A stretch of 64,000 bases of DNA, taken from assembly GCA_000333855.2 (NCBI GenBank), contig CM007326.1, forward strand, positions 249,373-313,372, given 5' to 3'. The notes beneath the pieces are model-generated. The model did not search any database. It was not told the origin of the DNA and saw only the letters and a program-made list of their open reading frames with translations. This DNA comes from Endotrypanum monterogeii. Its lineage: Eukaryota; Euglenozoa; Kinetoplastea; Trypanosomatida; Trypanosomatidae. The translations under genes were made by a program, and so were the position numbers. This document shows positions 38,957 to 49,500 of this stretch, piece by piece (position 1 is the first letter of the stretch; the number at the start of each line of letters is the position of its first letter).

Positions 38957-41900
38957 ATGCTCGAACGGAACGGCGAACAGCCGCAGCTGCAACTGGGTCA
39001 CTGGCCGCGGACACGGGATGCTTCTCTTCCAGCGCCGCAACATCCAATGCCGTCTCCGCAGGGGCAGGGAGCAGCTCCTGCGCTGCGCTCATGGCGTCGA
39101 TGGGATCCTCAGTCGATGGGCTGCGATGCAGTTGGTGTCCGTAACGGCGCACGTCTGACAGGCAACTATATTTTTCCCAACCGAGCGGCGCTGGAAGTGG
39201 TGTTATACCCCTCTGTCTCCACATCAATGCTTGGCGGACGGAGGCATCAGCCCGGCTCTACCAGTGGTTGTTCTCCCGCGATGTGCCCGCCGTCATGGAC
39301 GACGTCTCCATGTGCCGGCGGAGTTACAGCTGAGCTTCTCCGCTGCGTAGGCAACACCAATACCGCAACGTCATCTTTTTCTGTTGCGAAGCCACCTCCG
39401 GAAACGCCGCAGCCATCAAAGGAGAACACACGGCCCACCATGGAGTACGCTGCGAGGGCTCTAAAGGCGGAACGACTTCTCATTGAGTTCGACAAATATC
39501 GACGCAGCGTCAGTGCCCTGTCGTTTGCTTCCCCACCGCAGCGCCTAGAACTGCGACTGGACACTCCCAAGGCAAGCGGCGCTGCGGCTGACGTCAGTGC
39601 GCAGTGCTACCCCGACGTGGATGCGCTACGCCAGCAGAACACATCTCTAGGTAGTGCCTCCGATAGGGTGCATAAAGGCAGGGGTCGCATCCACGATGTT
39701 CATGCTGCGCAGCTGTCACTGGCGTCGCCATCTCCGCCTCTCACGCCCTCACTCGACCCAGAAGCCTTCGAGTTTGTGAGGCGGCGTGCGCTACAGATGC
39801 TCGACTACAATGCCCATGCCCGCGCCGCGTATGCTATTCAGGGAACGCGACTCTCAAGAGCAGTGTACAATGATGTTGCCGAGCGACCGGGAGTGGCTGG
39901 AAAAAATACCGCTTCTTTAGGGGCCCAAAGTCCCCGCCTCACGACAATCTGGAGTATGCCTCATGACGGGCAGGCTCCTCCGTCGGGGGTGATGGCAGCT
40001 GGCACTCGGATGGCGCCGCACTCCGCTGCGTCGCCGTTACTTGCCAGAGACGGCGAGCTGACGGAGAGCCAGTCGCCTGTCGGTGCTCCTGTTGTTGCTG
40101 TTGCTGCTTCCATGCCGCCGATGAGCGAAGCGGAGGCCACGAAAGAGGCAGAGAGAGCCCTGTCTCTGCTCCGCACTATTCGGGCATTCCGCCGACAGAC
40201 GGAGGAGCTGACCGTATCGCTCCTACATGCGTGTGGTGAGTGGGGCTGCTGGTCCACACCCGTTGCCGATGAAGATCCGGCAACCGATACCACTCGCCGG
40301 CAGTCGTGTCCCTCATCGCGGTCACAAGGCACGTCACATCAGCGGTACTTATTCACTGACCTTTTCTTGGTGCCACCTGCTGTATCAACGCCGCTCCGCA
40401 AGCCTCCGCCTAGATCACGGATCGGTGACCGAGAGAAGCCACCTCATCCACATTTGCCTGCTTATGGGGCGATGGTGGTGGATGGTGCTGCTGCTGCACC
40501 CGACACCGCGCGGCTCGGCGGTGCGACCATGGCTTTCGACGAGTCAAGCTCTCGCCGGGAGAGGGCGTGCCGGGTCCTTCGGCAAGCTCTGGAGTGGCAG
40601 CAGCAGCGGCTTCAGCTCGCGGCGTCTCCAGCGGCCGCTGCTTTCCTAGAAATAGCCTTGACACCGCCGCAACGTGCTGTGCCGCCTCCGCCGCCGATGT
40701 CTGTGCAGGTGGACATGTTCGCTGTCCAGCAGAACGCTTTGAAAAGTAGTTTGGTTCAGTGGCGAGAGAGAGCTGCTCTGGCAGCTTCAGCCAGTGCAGG
40801 GAGGTTATCAGGCACGCCTTTGACGCAGGGCTTATCGCCTCCGTACAGCTGTTTGCAGAGGAGGTGGTGTCTCCTAGGCGCCCAGCGACGTCAGCTGCAA
40901 CGCACCTACGATATTCTTCACGCGGCTGCGGCGGAGGGGCATGCAGGACCCACTGTCTCGCACACGAACTGTCATCTGGAGGTCCAGGGTGACGAGGCGG
41001 AGGCAGAGGCAGTGGCCGTCGCCGAGGATTCTGCTGGTGCTGTTCAGAGGGTTGAGCTGCCGCCTCCGCCTCCGCCTTCGCCGCCATCGTCACGTCCACT
41101 GGCAGTCACACCGAACGTGCGGCACCACACATCGTCTTCCTTGCGGCGCAACCACTCTTCCCCTGAGGTCTACCGAGACCCCCAAGCGATTGCGTCCTCG
41201 GATGACACACTATCGACTTCTCCTGTCCCACTGGCAGTTGAGCACACGCATATGTGGGAGAAGTCAACGATCTCGGAGGAGGCGGAGATGGCTTCGCGTC
41301 CGCAGCGGGGCGTTCCCCCTTTGTGCACCGCGACCGCCACGTCCACGAATGAGAACTCACAGCAAACGAAAGCGTGCACCTCTGCCCAGGGGACATTGAG
41401 ATCTTCACCGGGTAAGGCGAGCTCACGCCCCACAAAGGGAAAGACATCGCTGGCGGTGCCCAGGGCGGTGGAGGTCTTTCTGGAGCACCTGAACGGCGGC
41501 AACGCTGCTGATGGTACATCTCCCATCATACGGAAGCAAGTGACTGACGCACTGAACACGCTTTTCTCACTTTCTTCCTCCGTTACCGCTAAGGCCTGCT
41601 GTGGTGCCGACGGAGTCTTGCCAGACGCGTGTGAGGCATCGTGGCAGTCATACATGAATGCTGCGCTATCCACGCACCCCGACGCAGCGCGCGCGGTGGT
41701 GGCGGCGGAGCAGAGGCGGATGACCAAGTATCAACTGAGACACAAGGGTGAGGCAAGTGATTCACCAGAATACACAGTCTTTGCTGAGATGGACGATGCT
41801 GAGCCACATCATCTCACGAGTTGGGTATCACAACAGCGGGGGCACAACGGATCTGGGGAGGGAGCTCCTTCGTCTTCCCCACTTCTCAGTCAAGAGGACC

Positions 41901-42571
41901 TTGGCGCCGCCGCTGCATGGCTGCGCTCAGTCAGCTCACCCTCGACCAGAGGCAAGACCACCGATGCACTGTTGCTGCTGCCGCCGCCGCCACCGGGGGT
42001 CGTGCTGGCTCTCAAGCACATCATCTCACACGCTGCGGCACCTTCCTGCCGCAGCGTGGTGGCGGCGTCTGCGACAACCGCTGTGGTGACAGATGTGGAT
42101 CTTCCCTGCGGAGATGGGGAACACGCAACATCGCAGCATCCTCAGCAGCCGCATCCGCATCCGCTACCGCCTTCTTCCACTACTACCTCTGCCGCTCCTT
42201 CGTCCCATTTCTCGTCGGCAACCTCTTCCGTGCTGGAGGCAGCAACTGGTGCACTGCAGTCACCTCCCCATGCGGCCGCTGATGATGTTCTGAAGGCTCA
42301 TTCATTGACAGCGTCGCCGGAGTCGCCTGAGGAGATTCTGAGTGAAGGTGACAAGGCGCCTGTTGCGCCTCCAGAGTTGCCAGCGCCTCCACCTCTTCAT
42401 CCTCGTCTGGTGGCGAAGAACAGATCGCAGCGGCCGTCATCGTCGCCGTCATCGCCGCCGCTGCCCAGTCGTACGCGAGCGGAGGGTGGCGGTTCTGCTG
42501 AACAGAGGGAGGTGTCGTCACGTCAACGGCGCCGTGGATTCCTACGTCGTTTTTTTAGTTGTATTGGGTGA
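38957..42571 (+). CDS. Unrecognised large low-complexity protein with basic Cys-containing C-terminus
   Basis: 1204 residues, no family recognised. Composition is rich in Ala, Ser, Pro and Arg with several Pro runs (PPPPPPSPPSSRP near 702, PPPPPG near 1012). Potentially ordered helical segments occur near 155-185, 265-300 and 395-425 (SLLRTIRAFRRQTEELTVSLL), near 530-650 (Glu/Gln/Arg/Leu-rich) and near 835-930 (AVEVFLEHLN, then ALNTLFSLSS). The protein ends RQRRRGFLRRFFSCIG: a basic, aromatic, amphipathic tail with one Cys three residues from the end. This is not a CaaX box but could be a palmitoylated membrane anchor, which is inference. Coding status rests on the long frame and GC-rich codon use. 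The start is the first ATG after a splice site only 7 nt away. Confidence 0.75.
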   Translation: MLERNGEQPQLQLGHWPRTRDASLPAPQHPMPSPQGQGAAPALRSWRRWDPQSMGCDAVGVRNGARLTGNYIFPNRAALEVVLYPSVSTSMLGGRRHQPGSTSGCSPAMCPPSWTTSPCAGGVTAELLRCVGNTNTATSSFSVAKPPPETPQPSKENTRPTMEYAARALKAERLLIEFDKYRRSVSALSFASPPQRLELRLDTPKASGAAADVSAQCYPDVDALRQQNTSLGSASDRVHKGRGRIHDVHAAQLSLASPSPPLTPSLDPEAFEFVRRRALQMLDYNAHARAAYAIQGTRLSRAVYNDVAERPGVAGKNTASLGAQSPRLTTIWSMPHDGQAPPSGVMAAGTRMAPHSAASPLLARDGELTESQSPVGAPVVAVAASMPPMSEAEATKEAERALSLLRTIRAFRRQTEELTVSLLHACGEWGCWSTPVADEDPATDTTRRQSCPSSRSQGTSHQRYLFTDLFLVPPAVSTPLRKPPPRSRIGDREKPPHPHLPAYGAMVVDGAAAAPDTARLGGATMAFDESSSRRERACRVLRQALEWQQQRLQLAASPAAAAFLEIALTPPQRAVPPPPPMSVQVDMFAVQQNALKSSLVQWRERAALAASASAGRLSGTPLTQGLSPPYSCLQRRWCLLGAQRRQLQRTYDILHAAAAEGHAGPTVSHTNCHLEVQGDEAEAEAVAVAEDSAGAVQRVELPPPPPPSPPSSRPLAVTPNVRHHTSSSLRRNHSSPEVYRDPQAIASSDDTLSTSPVPLAVEHTHMWEKSTISEEAEMASRPQRGVPPLCTATATSTNENSQQTKACTSAQGTLRSSPGKASSRPTKGKTSLAVPRAVEVFLEHLNGGNAADGTSPIIRKQVTDALNTLFSLSSSVTAKACCGADGVLPDACEASWQSYMNAALSTHPDAARAVVAAEQRRMTKYQLRHKGEASDSPEYTVFAEMDDAEPHHLTSWVSQQRGHNGSGEGAPSSSPLLSQEDLGAAAAWLRSVSSPSTRGKTTDALLLLPPPPPGVVLALKHIISHAAAPSCRSVVAASATTAVVTDVDLPCGDGEHATSQHPQQPHPHPLPPSSTTTSAAPSSHFSSATSSVLEAATGALQSPPHAAADDVLKAHSLTASPESPEEILSEGDKAPVAPPELPAPPPLHPRLVAKNRSQRPSSSPSSPPLPSRTRAEGGGSAEQREVSSRQRRRGFLRRFFSCIG

Positions 42572-43905
42572 GCGAGGCTGAAAGTCATGCTGACCAAGTC
42601 AAATATTTATCGCTGTCGGGAGGGGAGGGGGAGGAGAGGAGCGTAGGGACTCGGATGGTGAGGGCGTAGGGCCTGGGAATGTTTGTGGTTATGTGCTTGT
42701 GCGTGTATGTATGTGGCGGGAAGCAGTGTCAGTGGGCCGCTGTTTCCCTTCTTCCCTGTCCTCCTCTCACTTCCCCTTTCCGGAGACAAACAAAACACTT
42801 GACAATTTGCGGATCCTCTTAGCTCTTTGTACTTTCTTTTGCTACATACTGTGCGTACACTCCCAACGTCCTTTCATGTCGCGAGCATCGTCTGCTGTGG
42901 AGGGGAGGGGGTGGGGGAGGGAGGGGGCGATGCTCGGCAGGGCTTGCCATGCAGTTTGTTTCTAGTGGGGAACGACGCAGCGGGATAGGAGAGGGCGTGG
43001 GGTAGCGGTGTGTGCACATGTGCCCTTGATTCGTTTGCCCATCCAGGAAATGACTAGAACAAAGAAGGGAGGGGGCGACAAGGCAGATGAACGGAAAAAA
43101 AAACACGTGAGCCAGCCAAGAGGGAGTGGGTGGTGGCCGTGCGCTGAGGCGCTGCAATGATGAGGGAGGCACGGTTAGTGGGGGGGGGGTGGGTGGGTGG
43201 GCGAGAACGCCCAGACGAGTGCATATGCAGAGCTGGCAGTTATGAAACACGGTAACGAAACAAAATTGGGAGGGGGATCGTCTACCAGGGCAAGTTATAT
43301 GATCTGCATGGGGGGCAAGAGGGTGTTACCGGCTTTTCACCAATGCGAGCAACCACCACAACAAAAGAGCAAGCAAATAAAAGCCAATATATACGGGGGT
43401 GCAGTAGCGCACTGTTATGGCTTGTGTCCCCACCACTCGTTCGAGCGAGACCCCTCTTCCCGCCCTGGCATGCGTTTGTATAAGTTTCTGGATTATTCGT
43501 GCTCACATTTGCCCTATAGTCTCTTACTGGTGACTAGCCCCCCCCCCCCCTCCCCCTCTCCCCCCAACACACACACACACGTGTGTATGCATGGCCTTGT
43601 GCTCTTCTCATACTTAGCTCAGAGCATGTCTGTGCCTGTAGCGTGTTCATGTGCTTTGCGTGGCAATTGCATCTCTTCCTTCTCCAACGCCTCACTCCTT
43701 ATTCACCCCTCCTTTTTCTTCACCCCATTTCTTGCTGCTGTTTCGGTCGATGCTTTTTTTTTTTTTTTTCTTCCACATTGGCAGCGAGTGAAGCGTCTTT
43801 CACAGCGTCCTCACTCCCCCTCCCTCCCCCCCCCTCCTTTCCCCCATCACCACTTGTATGGATTGTGTAACCCAACACACACAGGCACACACAGGCTCTC
43901 AGACG

Positions 43906-43937
<32 letters not shown>

Positions 43938-44062
43938 CACACACACACACACGCACACGGATCAACAGGGGCCTCGCGTCACCGAACATTTTACCTCATC
44001 TCAGTCTTTGTTCTCCTCTCATATCATTTTTCCGGCATCTAGGAAGCTCCCCATTCCCCCCC

Positions 44063-44256
44063 CCCTCTTTTTTTTTTTTTTTCCTCCCCCTTCTTTCCTT
44101 TAGCAGACAACCCCCCCCCTCCCCCATTAGTTCACACGGGCAGGCAGACAGACAGACAGGCACGTCGAGCCTTTCCCCACCTCCTTACCTCCTCCCGAGC
44201 TTCTCATTTCCTTTCGAGTTGGCGGGTGTGCGGCTACGCCCTTTCTGCCTGTGTTC
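44063..44256 (+). repeat. Direct repeat, copy 1, ending at the N gap
   Basis: About 195 bp, from a C/T run through TTTAGCAGACAACC and GGCAGGCAGACAGACAGACA to CTTTCTGCCTGTGTTC, repeated almost exactly at 44926-45119. One base differs (G at 44230, A at 45093) and one T-run differs by a base. Copy 1 is cut off exactly at the gap. Confidence 0.9.
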
Positions 44257-44631
44257 NNNNNNNNNNNNNNNNNNNNNNNNNNNNNNNNNNNNNNNNNNNN
44301 NNNNNNNNNNNNNNNNNNNNNNNNNNNNNNNNNNNNNNNNNNNNNNNNNNNNNNNNNNNNNNNNNNNNNNNNNNNNNNNNNNNNNNNNNNNNNNNNNNNN
44401 NNNNNNNNNNNNNNNNNNNNNNNNNNNNNNNNNNNNNNNNNNNNNNNNNNNNNNNNNNNNNNNNNNNNNNNNNNNNNNNNNNNNNNNNNNNNNNNNNNNN
44501 NNNNNNNNNNNNNNNNNNNNNNNNNNNNNNNNNNNNNNNNNNNNNNNNNNNNNNNNNNNNNNNNNNNNNNNNNNNNNNNNNNNNNNNNNNNNNNNNNNNN
44601 NNNNNNNNNNNNNNNNNNNNNNNNNNNNNNN
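44257..44631. other. Assembly gap of 375 N
   Basis: Unknown bases. Apparent open frames crossing it are artefacts of translating N. Confidence 0.98.
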
Positions 44632-44925
44632 TACCTCCTTCCTTTCCTCAACTACATCACCGAACCGTAACACGCTTACACAAATAGACACGCCCCCCCC
44701 CCCCCCTCCCCAAAAAAAAAAAACCGTAAGTACCTTTTTTACTACATCTCTGTTTTTTTTTATTTTTTTTGTTTGTTTTTTTTCCGCACGTGTGTGTGTG
44801 TGTGTGCAAGTCGGGATTGTTCATCGTCATTTTTTCCTTCCTTTTCGCCCAGTATAGCTTCACCTACCCCCTGCTCCTCCTCCTCCTCTTCCTTTTTTTG
44901 ACCGTGTGTCCCACAGACTGTCTAT

Positions 44926-45119
44926 CCCCTCTTTTTTTTTTTTTTCCTCCCCCTTCTTTCCTTTAGCAGACAACCCCCCCCCTCCCCCATTAGTTCACAC
45001 GGGCAGGCAGACAGACAGACAGGCACGTCGAGCCTTTCCCCACCTCCTTACCTCCTCCCGAGCTTCTCATTTCCTTTCGAGTTGGCGGGTGTACGGCTAC
45101 GCCCTTTCTGCCTGTGTTC
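44926..45119 (+). repeat. Direct repeat, copy 2
   Basis: Second copy of the block at 44063-44256; unlike copy 1, it continues into unique sequence at 45120. Either a tandem duplication with a unit of about 860 bp that includes the gap, or two assembly ends carrying the same sequence. Confidence 0.9.
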
Positions 45120-45326
45120 ACCCTCCCTCCCTCCCCTCCTTTGTTTTCTTCCTTCGTTTTTGTATTTGGCGTAAAACGATTTCCTGCTTATCGTCAACCC
45201 CCCCCCCTTACCCACAGACACAGACACACACACAGACACACACACACACACACACACACACATCCTTCGCCTTGGTGTTTTTATTTCTAGGTGAGGGCTC
45301 GATTTGTATCACTCTCCCGCTCTCTT

Positions 45327-45360
<34 letters not shown>

Positions 45361-46408
45361 TGTAAGGTTCTCCAGAGTGTGCGCGGGGAGAGCTAGTAGG
45401 GATCTATTATTTATTATTACTACATATTCATTTATACATTTTATCTCTTGTTTGCTTTGTGACTCTTTTCTTTTTTCTCTTGCTGGGAGTATAACCCCTC
45501 CCCCTCCCTCCCTCCCCCCAAAAAAAAGGCGAGAATTCTTCATTTCTCTCTATATTCAATTTTTTTTTAAATTTGAATCCACGCACGCACGCGACGTTTG
45601 TGCATGCTTTAAAAAAAAAAACTTTCTAATTACTTTTTTTTTCTTTTCAGTATTATAATTTGTACCCCCCCTCACATGATATATATTATATACAAATAGT
45701 TAGTGAGCGCTGGTAATTTCTCCCCTCTCTGGATATAGTGTGTCTGTATGTATATATATATATATACGTACACACACGCGCATATACTTTTCGGGATTTT
45801 TTTTTTTGTGTGGCTCTCGATTTCTTCCTCTCATTTTCGGCAATATTCAGCTTCACTCATTCTCCCACCCTCAATCACCCCCATTTTTTTTTTCGTTCAT
45901 ACTTTGTCATCTATCTATTTGTTTTCAAAATATCAGACTACGGAGACGGGAAACGAAAAACGTCGAGGGCTCGTATCTCTATTTTCCTTTCTCCCTCATA
46001 TAAATATATACAAAAAAAAAACATATACCTAGAGAGAGATACATTTATATATTTATATCGTTCCATTTATCCCATACCTCCTGTACGTTGCTTAGCTCCT
46101 GGAAAAAAAAATATTTTGTTTTTCGACTGTGCTTTCTTTCTATAGTGTTCCCCCCTCTCCTTTTGTTTTTTTTTCCCTCTGATTTGACGTAGCTCGTTTC
46201 TCGTGCCGCTATTGTGGTTCTCGTGACTGTCCTCCTCCCTCCTCCTCCTCCAAATTCTTCGTTTACATATTCATTCCTGTTTTTTTTTTTTTGAGTAGCT
46301 TCCTCGTGCATTTATATTTGTGAGCATATCAGTCTTTTTTTTTTCTCGTAGATTTTGGCCTTCTCGTACTTCCCCTCTCATCCCTCTCTCTATTTTTTTT
46401 TTTTTTGA

Positions 46409-46410
46409 AG
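46409..46410 (+). promoter_or_regulatory. Candidate spliced-leader acceptor AG for the RRM gene
   Basis: First AG after the C/T and T-run tract at 46369-46406. The 5' UTR to ATG 46524 would contain a (GT)n run at 46458-46481. Confidence 0.45.
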
Positions 46411-46523
46411 GTTTTCTTCCCCTCGAGGTGCCTCAGTCCTCGCCTGCATACGCTCGGTGTGTGTGTGTGTGTGTGTGTGTGGAGGAGGGGGGGATACGAA
46501 GGAGGGTAAGGACATCGAGAGAG

Positions 46524-49500
46524 ATGCCAATACGTCGAGGCTGCTCCGATGGGCAGCAGTCGCACACCGCGCATACCATGGGTGACGCAGAAGACGCTGA
46601 TGTGGTGCCGCCGGGTGGGGTTGGAGGGGGCACCGTCCCGGACGCTCTCGGATCATCTAGCGACGACGTTCAAGCAAGTGAGCTGCATCCCCATCTATCA
46701 CAAAGCCAGTTCGGTCACTACGGAGGCGGTCCTCCCTTCGGTCTCAACGAGGCAAGCGCAGCGACAGTCAAAACGATTACGCCACAGACAATCAGCGGTG
46801 CATCTCACACGGGGAACGTCGGTGCCTACGACGCTGACCTTGCTGTACAGCACTACAGGAATTTCTCCAGTCGTGTTCTGCTCGATGACGACAATGTCTC
46901 TGTTTCGATCGTTTCGTGTGCACAACACAACTCGCCTTCGAGAGGTCAGGCATCGCAAGAAATCAACTCAAAGACCACCGCGGCCTTGGCACTCTTCGCG
47001 ACCTCCCCGGCGACCTCTCTGTCGCCTTCCTGCGAAGGCATGTGCCACGCCACTGTCCAGAAGCCCACCAGTGGGGGCGACGACACCTTGCCTGCATCGG
47101 CAGGTGCTGCGCACACCGGCCTGCTTTCCACCGCCAACGCTCTGGACGTTGCCATTGACCGCGGCATCGGCGTACGGAGCGCCAGTGTATTTGACGGTGC
47201 AGAGGTGGATGGTGTGAAGGGCGATCCCTTTGTGAATGCGTTGCTGTACTCCCGAGGTGAGCGGGGTGGCAGGGGAAGTCGCCGCGCGGCGCCTCTGAAT
47301 GGGGGTGCGGACGGCGACAATGGCGACGACGATGGATCTGCAGTCCTGCAAGCAGCCGTCAACGCCGCGGAGCGCTTCGACGACCTCCTGAGCGAAGATG
47401 ATGTCGTGGGCGGTCGCGGTCTGAAGCACGGTTGCCACGGTACCAGAGGCACCTGTTTGTCTGACTTGCTGAGGGGTGCGGAGAAGGACGCGGGCGGCGA
47501 CGACGTGGTTGGGCACTCGTGCACCAGAAATACCGAACCAGTGCTTGTGAGTCCCGTGGATAAACTCAGCCTTTGTAGCGGTGAGGGCGGCGGTGGTGCC
47601 GACGGGGGCACCCACGATCCCCCGAGGCTGCCGAGCGGTGATAGTCACCTCGACAAAAAATGCTCTCGGCTGGGGGCAGCTTCTGCGTGTCAGCGAACTC
47701 ACGGCCCTGCAGATGACACACTGTACGGGACATTGGTTTCGCCACGGTTGCCCCACCTTGCGAGTTCTGATGGGGTCGGCGTTGGGCCATCGACGCCGTT
47801 GATGCGACCCTGGCCGTCGCATATCTCTTCCGCTTCCACTAGCAAGGTGCCTGTAGCCGCGTCTGTACCACCAGGCTACGCATCAGTGCATACGAAGCGT
47901 CAACAGCAACAGCGTTGTTCCCACCCCGCAGCAGGTGCTGCAACGGCCGCTCACCACGTCCCCATCTCACCGCCATCTTCAATATCACAGCAATCATTTT
48001 CCCTGTCTCGACCATCTTCAGCGGGTGGTGCGCAGCATATGGGACCATCGCAACTGCAACAGCCGCGTCGCGACCACAGCCAATGTTTCCCCTCAGCTTC
48101 TCCCTCGCCGACGGATCACCGAGCGCCTCCCATTCCTATTGCACCGACTTTTTCCGGCGGTGGTGTAACCGAGATCGTGCCACAGGGCGAGGTAGGAAGT
48201 ATTCATTATGTGTCACTACCACAGGCGTCCATCGCAGCGGCTCACCATCAGCCCAGCCTTGGGGGTGCTTCCATGGGAGGCAGTGCCATCTTGCAGAACA
48301 GCACCGATGCCAGCTTTACCGCTGCATCCGGCATGGTGGATGGTGTAACGGCTGTTGGCGCTGCTGCACAGGCGCCAAGCAGCTCGCTCCTGCCCTCTCC
48401 AAGACTTCAGCCGTTCTATCTCTATCAGGTACCACAGGCAACAATGGCAGTGGAGCCTCAGAGATCGCAAGGAGGCACAAATATGCTGCTGTACCACACG
48501 TCACAGGCTTGTGTAGCGCCAGGCCATGTGGTGGGTCACTTGTCTCCGGTGCTGCAAAGCACAGCTGCTTCGACTGCGGCACTTGGTGATGCCACGCAGT
48601 TCTCCTTGACGTCGCCTCCTGGCAGCTCGTATTGCCTCTCTTCTGTTGTCCAACAGCAGCAGCAGCAACAGATCATTGGAGGGTACACGGTCAAGTCGAG
48701 TCCGAAGGCCGCTGCTGCCGTTCTCGTTGCCGCCGCCGCCGCCGCCACGTCGTCGTCGTCGTCGTCGTTGTCTGAGGAGGCTGACCGTGCGTTGCGTAAT
48801 GTGTATTTGCGAAATCTTCCACACTCGTGGAACACATCCATGCTGCGTGATCTGTGTAGCCGTTACGGCACTGTGCTCTCGGCGAAGGTGGTGCATCATC
48901 CCACAACGAACAAGTCGCTTGGGTATGGATTTGTTCTATTCGAGCAGCGAGCAAGCGCGGCGACATGCATGGCAATGCTCAACCAGGCGCATCTCTACAC
49001 AGAGAATGAGGAGCCGCGGGTACTTCTCGTGCGGATGGCACATGCGACGGCTGCACCGGGCTTCCAGGAAGAGGGCCCCGGTGACATCTCCGCTGCCTGT
49101 GGTTTTCGCCCGCCCACGGAATCGACCTCGCTGCTGAGTTCGGGGAGCACGGCGAGTGGCGGTGGAGGGATGCCGCCGCTGTCGATCTTGCAGCAGCAGC
49201 AGGAGCAGCCGACGAGAGAGCTCCGCTCCCCGTGCCCGCCCATGTCTCCGTCTGCGTCGATGATGTTGCTGTCTCCCGTCTCTGTCCCTCAGCTGAGCGG
49301 CTTCGAGTTGCCCGGTACCGTTATGGGGGACTTATATGGTGTACAGGGTCATCGGCACCAATCCGGTGACGGTAATAATGTTAGTGCAGATACTTCGGCA
49401 GTCACTTCTGTCCCCGGAGGCGACTCGCTGCTGTGCAGCTCTCCTGTCAGTGGTGCCGCCAACCGCAGCGGCGTTAGTGCATCCAGGACAGCATTACCAC

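Larger units (their letters stand above)
42572..46523 (+). other. Long intergenic region (4.0 kb) between genes 10 and 11, with a gap
   Basis: No gene supported. It contains G-rich stretches at 42618-42640, 42897-42930 and 43180-43201, a C-run at 43540-43565, (CA)n at 43904-43952, the 375-N gap at 44257-44631, a direct repeat flanking that gap, CA/CT/GT microsatellites at 45219-45363, TA-rich sequence near 45680-45770 and many T-runs. From 46360 the pyrimidine tract of the RRM gene begins. The 281-codon frame at 43197-44042 is made of repeat-derived residues and was not called. Confidence 0.7.

Noticed and set aside
43197..44042. 281-codon + frame in the gene 10-11 spacer
   Set aside because: Mostly translation of C/T runs and a (CA)n microsatellite (His/Thr repeats); no domain.
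44127..44857. Several open frames spanning the N gap
   Set aside because: Open only because N codons are not stops.
44906..45658. 250-codon + frame
   Set aside because: Composed of Phe, Pro, Ser and Thr/His from homopolymers and microsatellites; overlaps the direct repeat.
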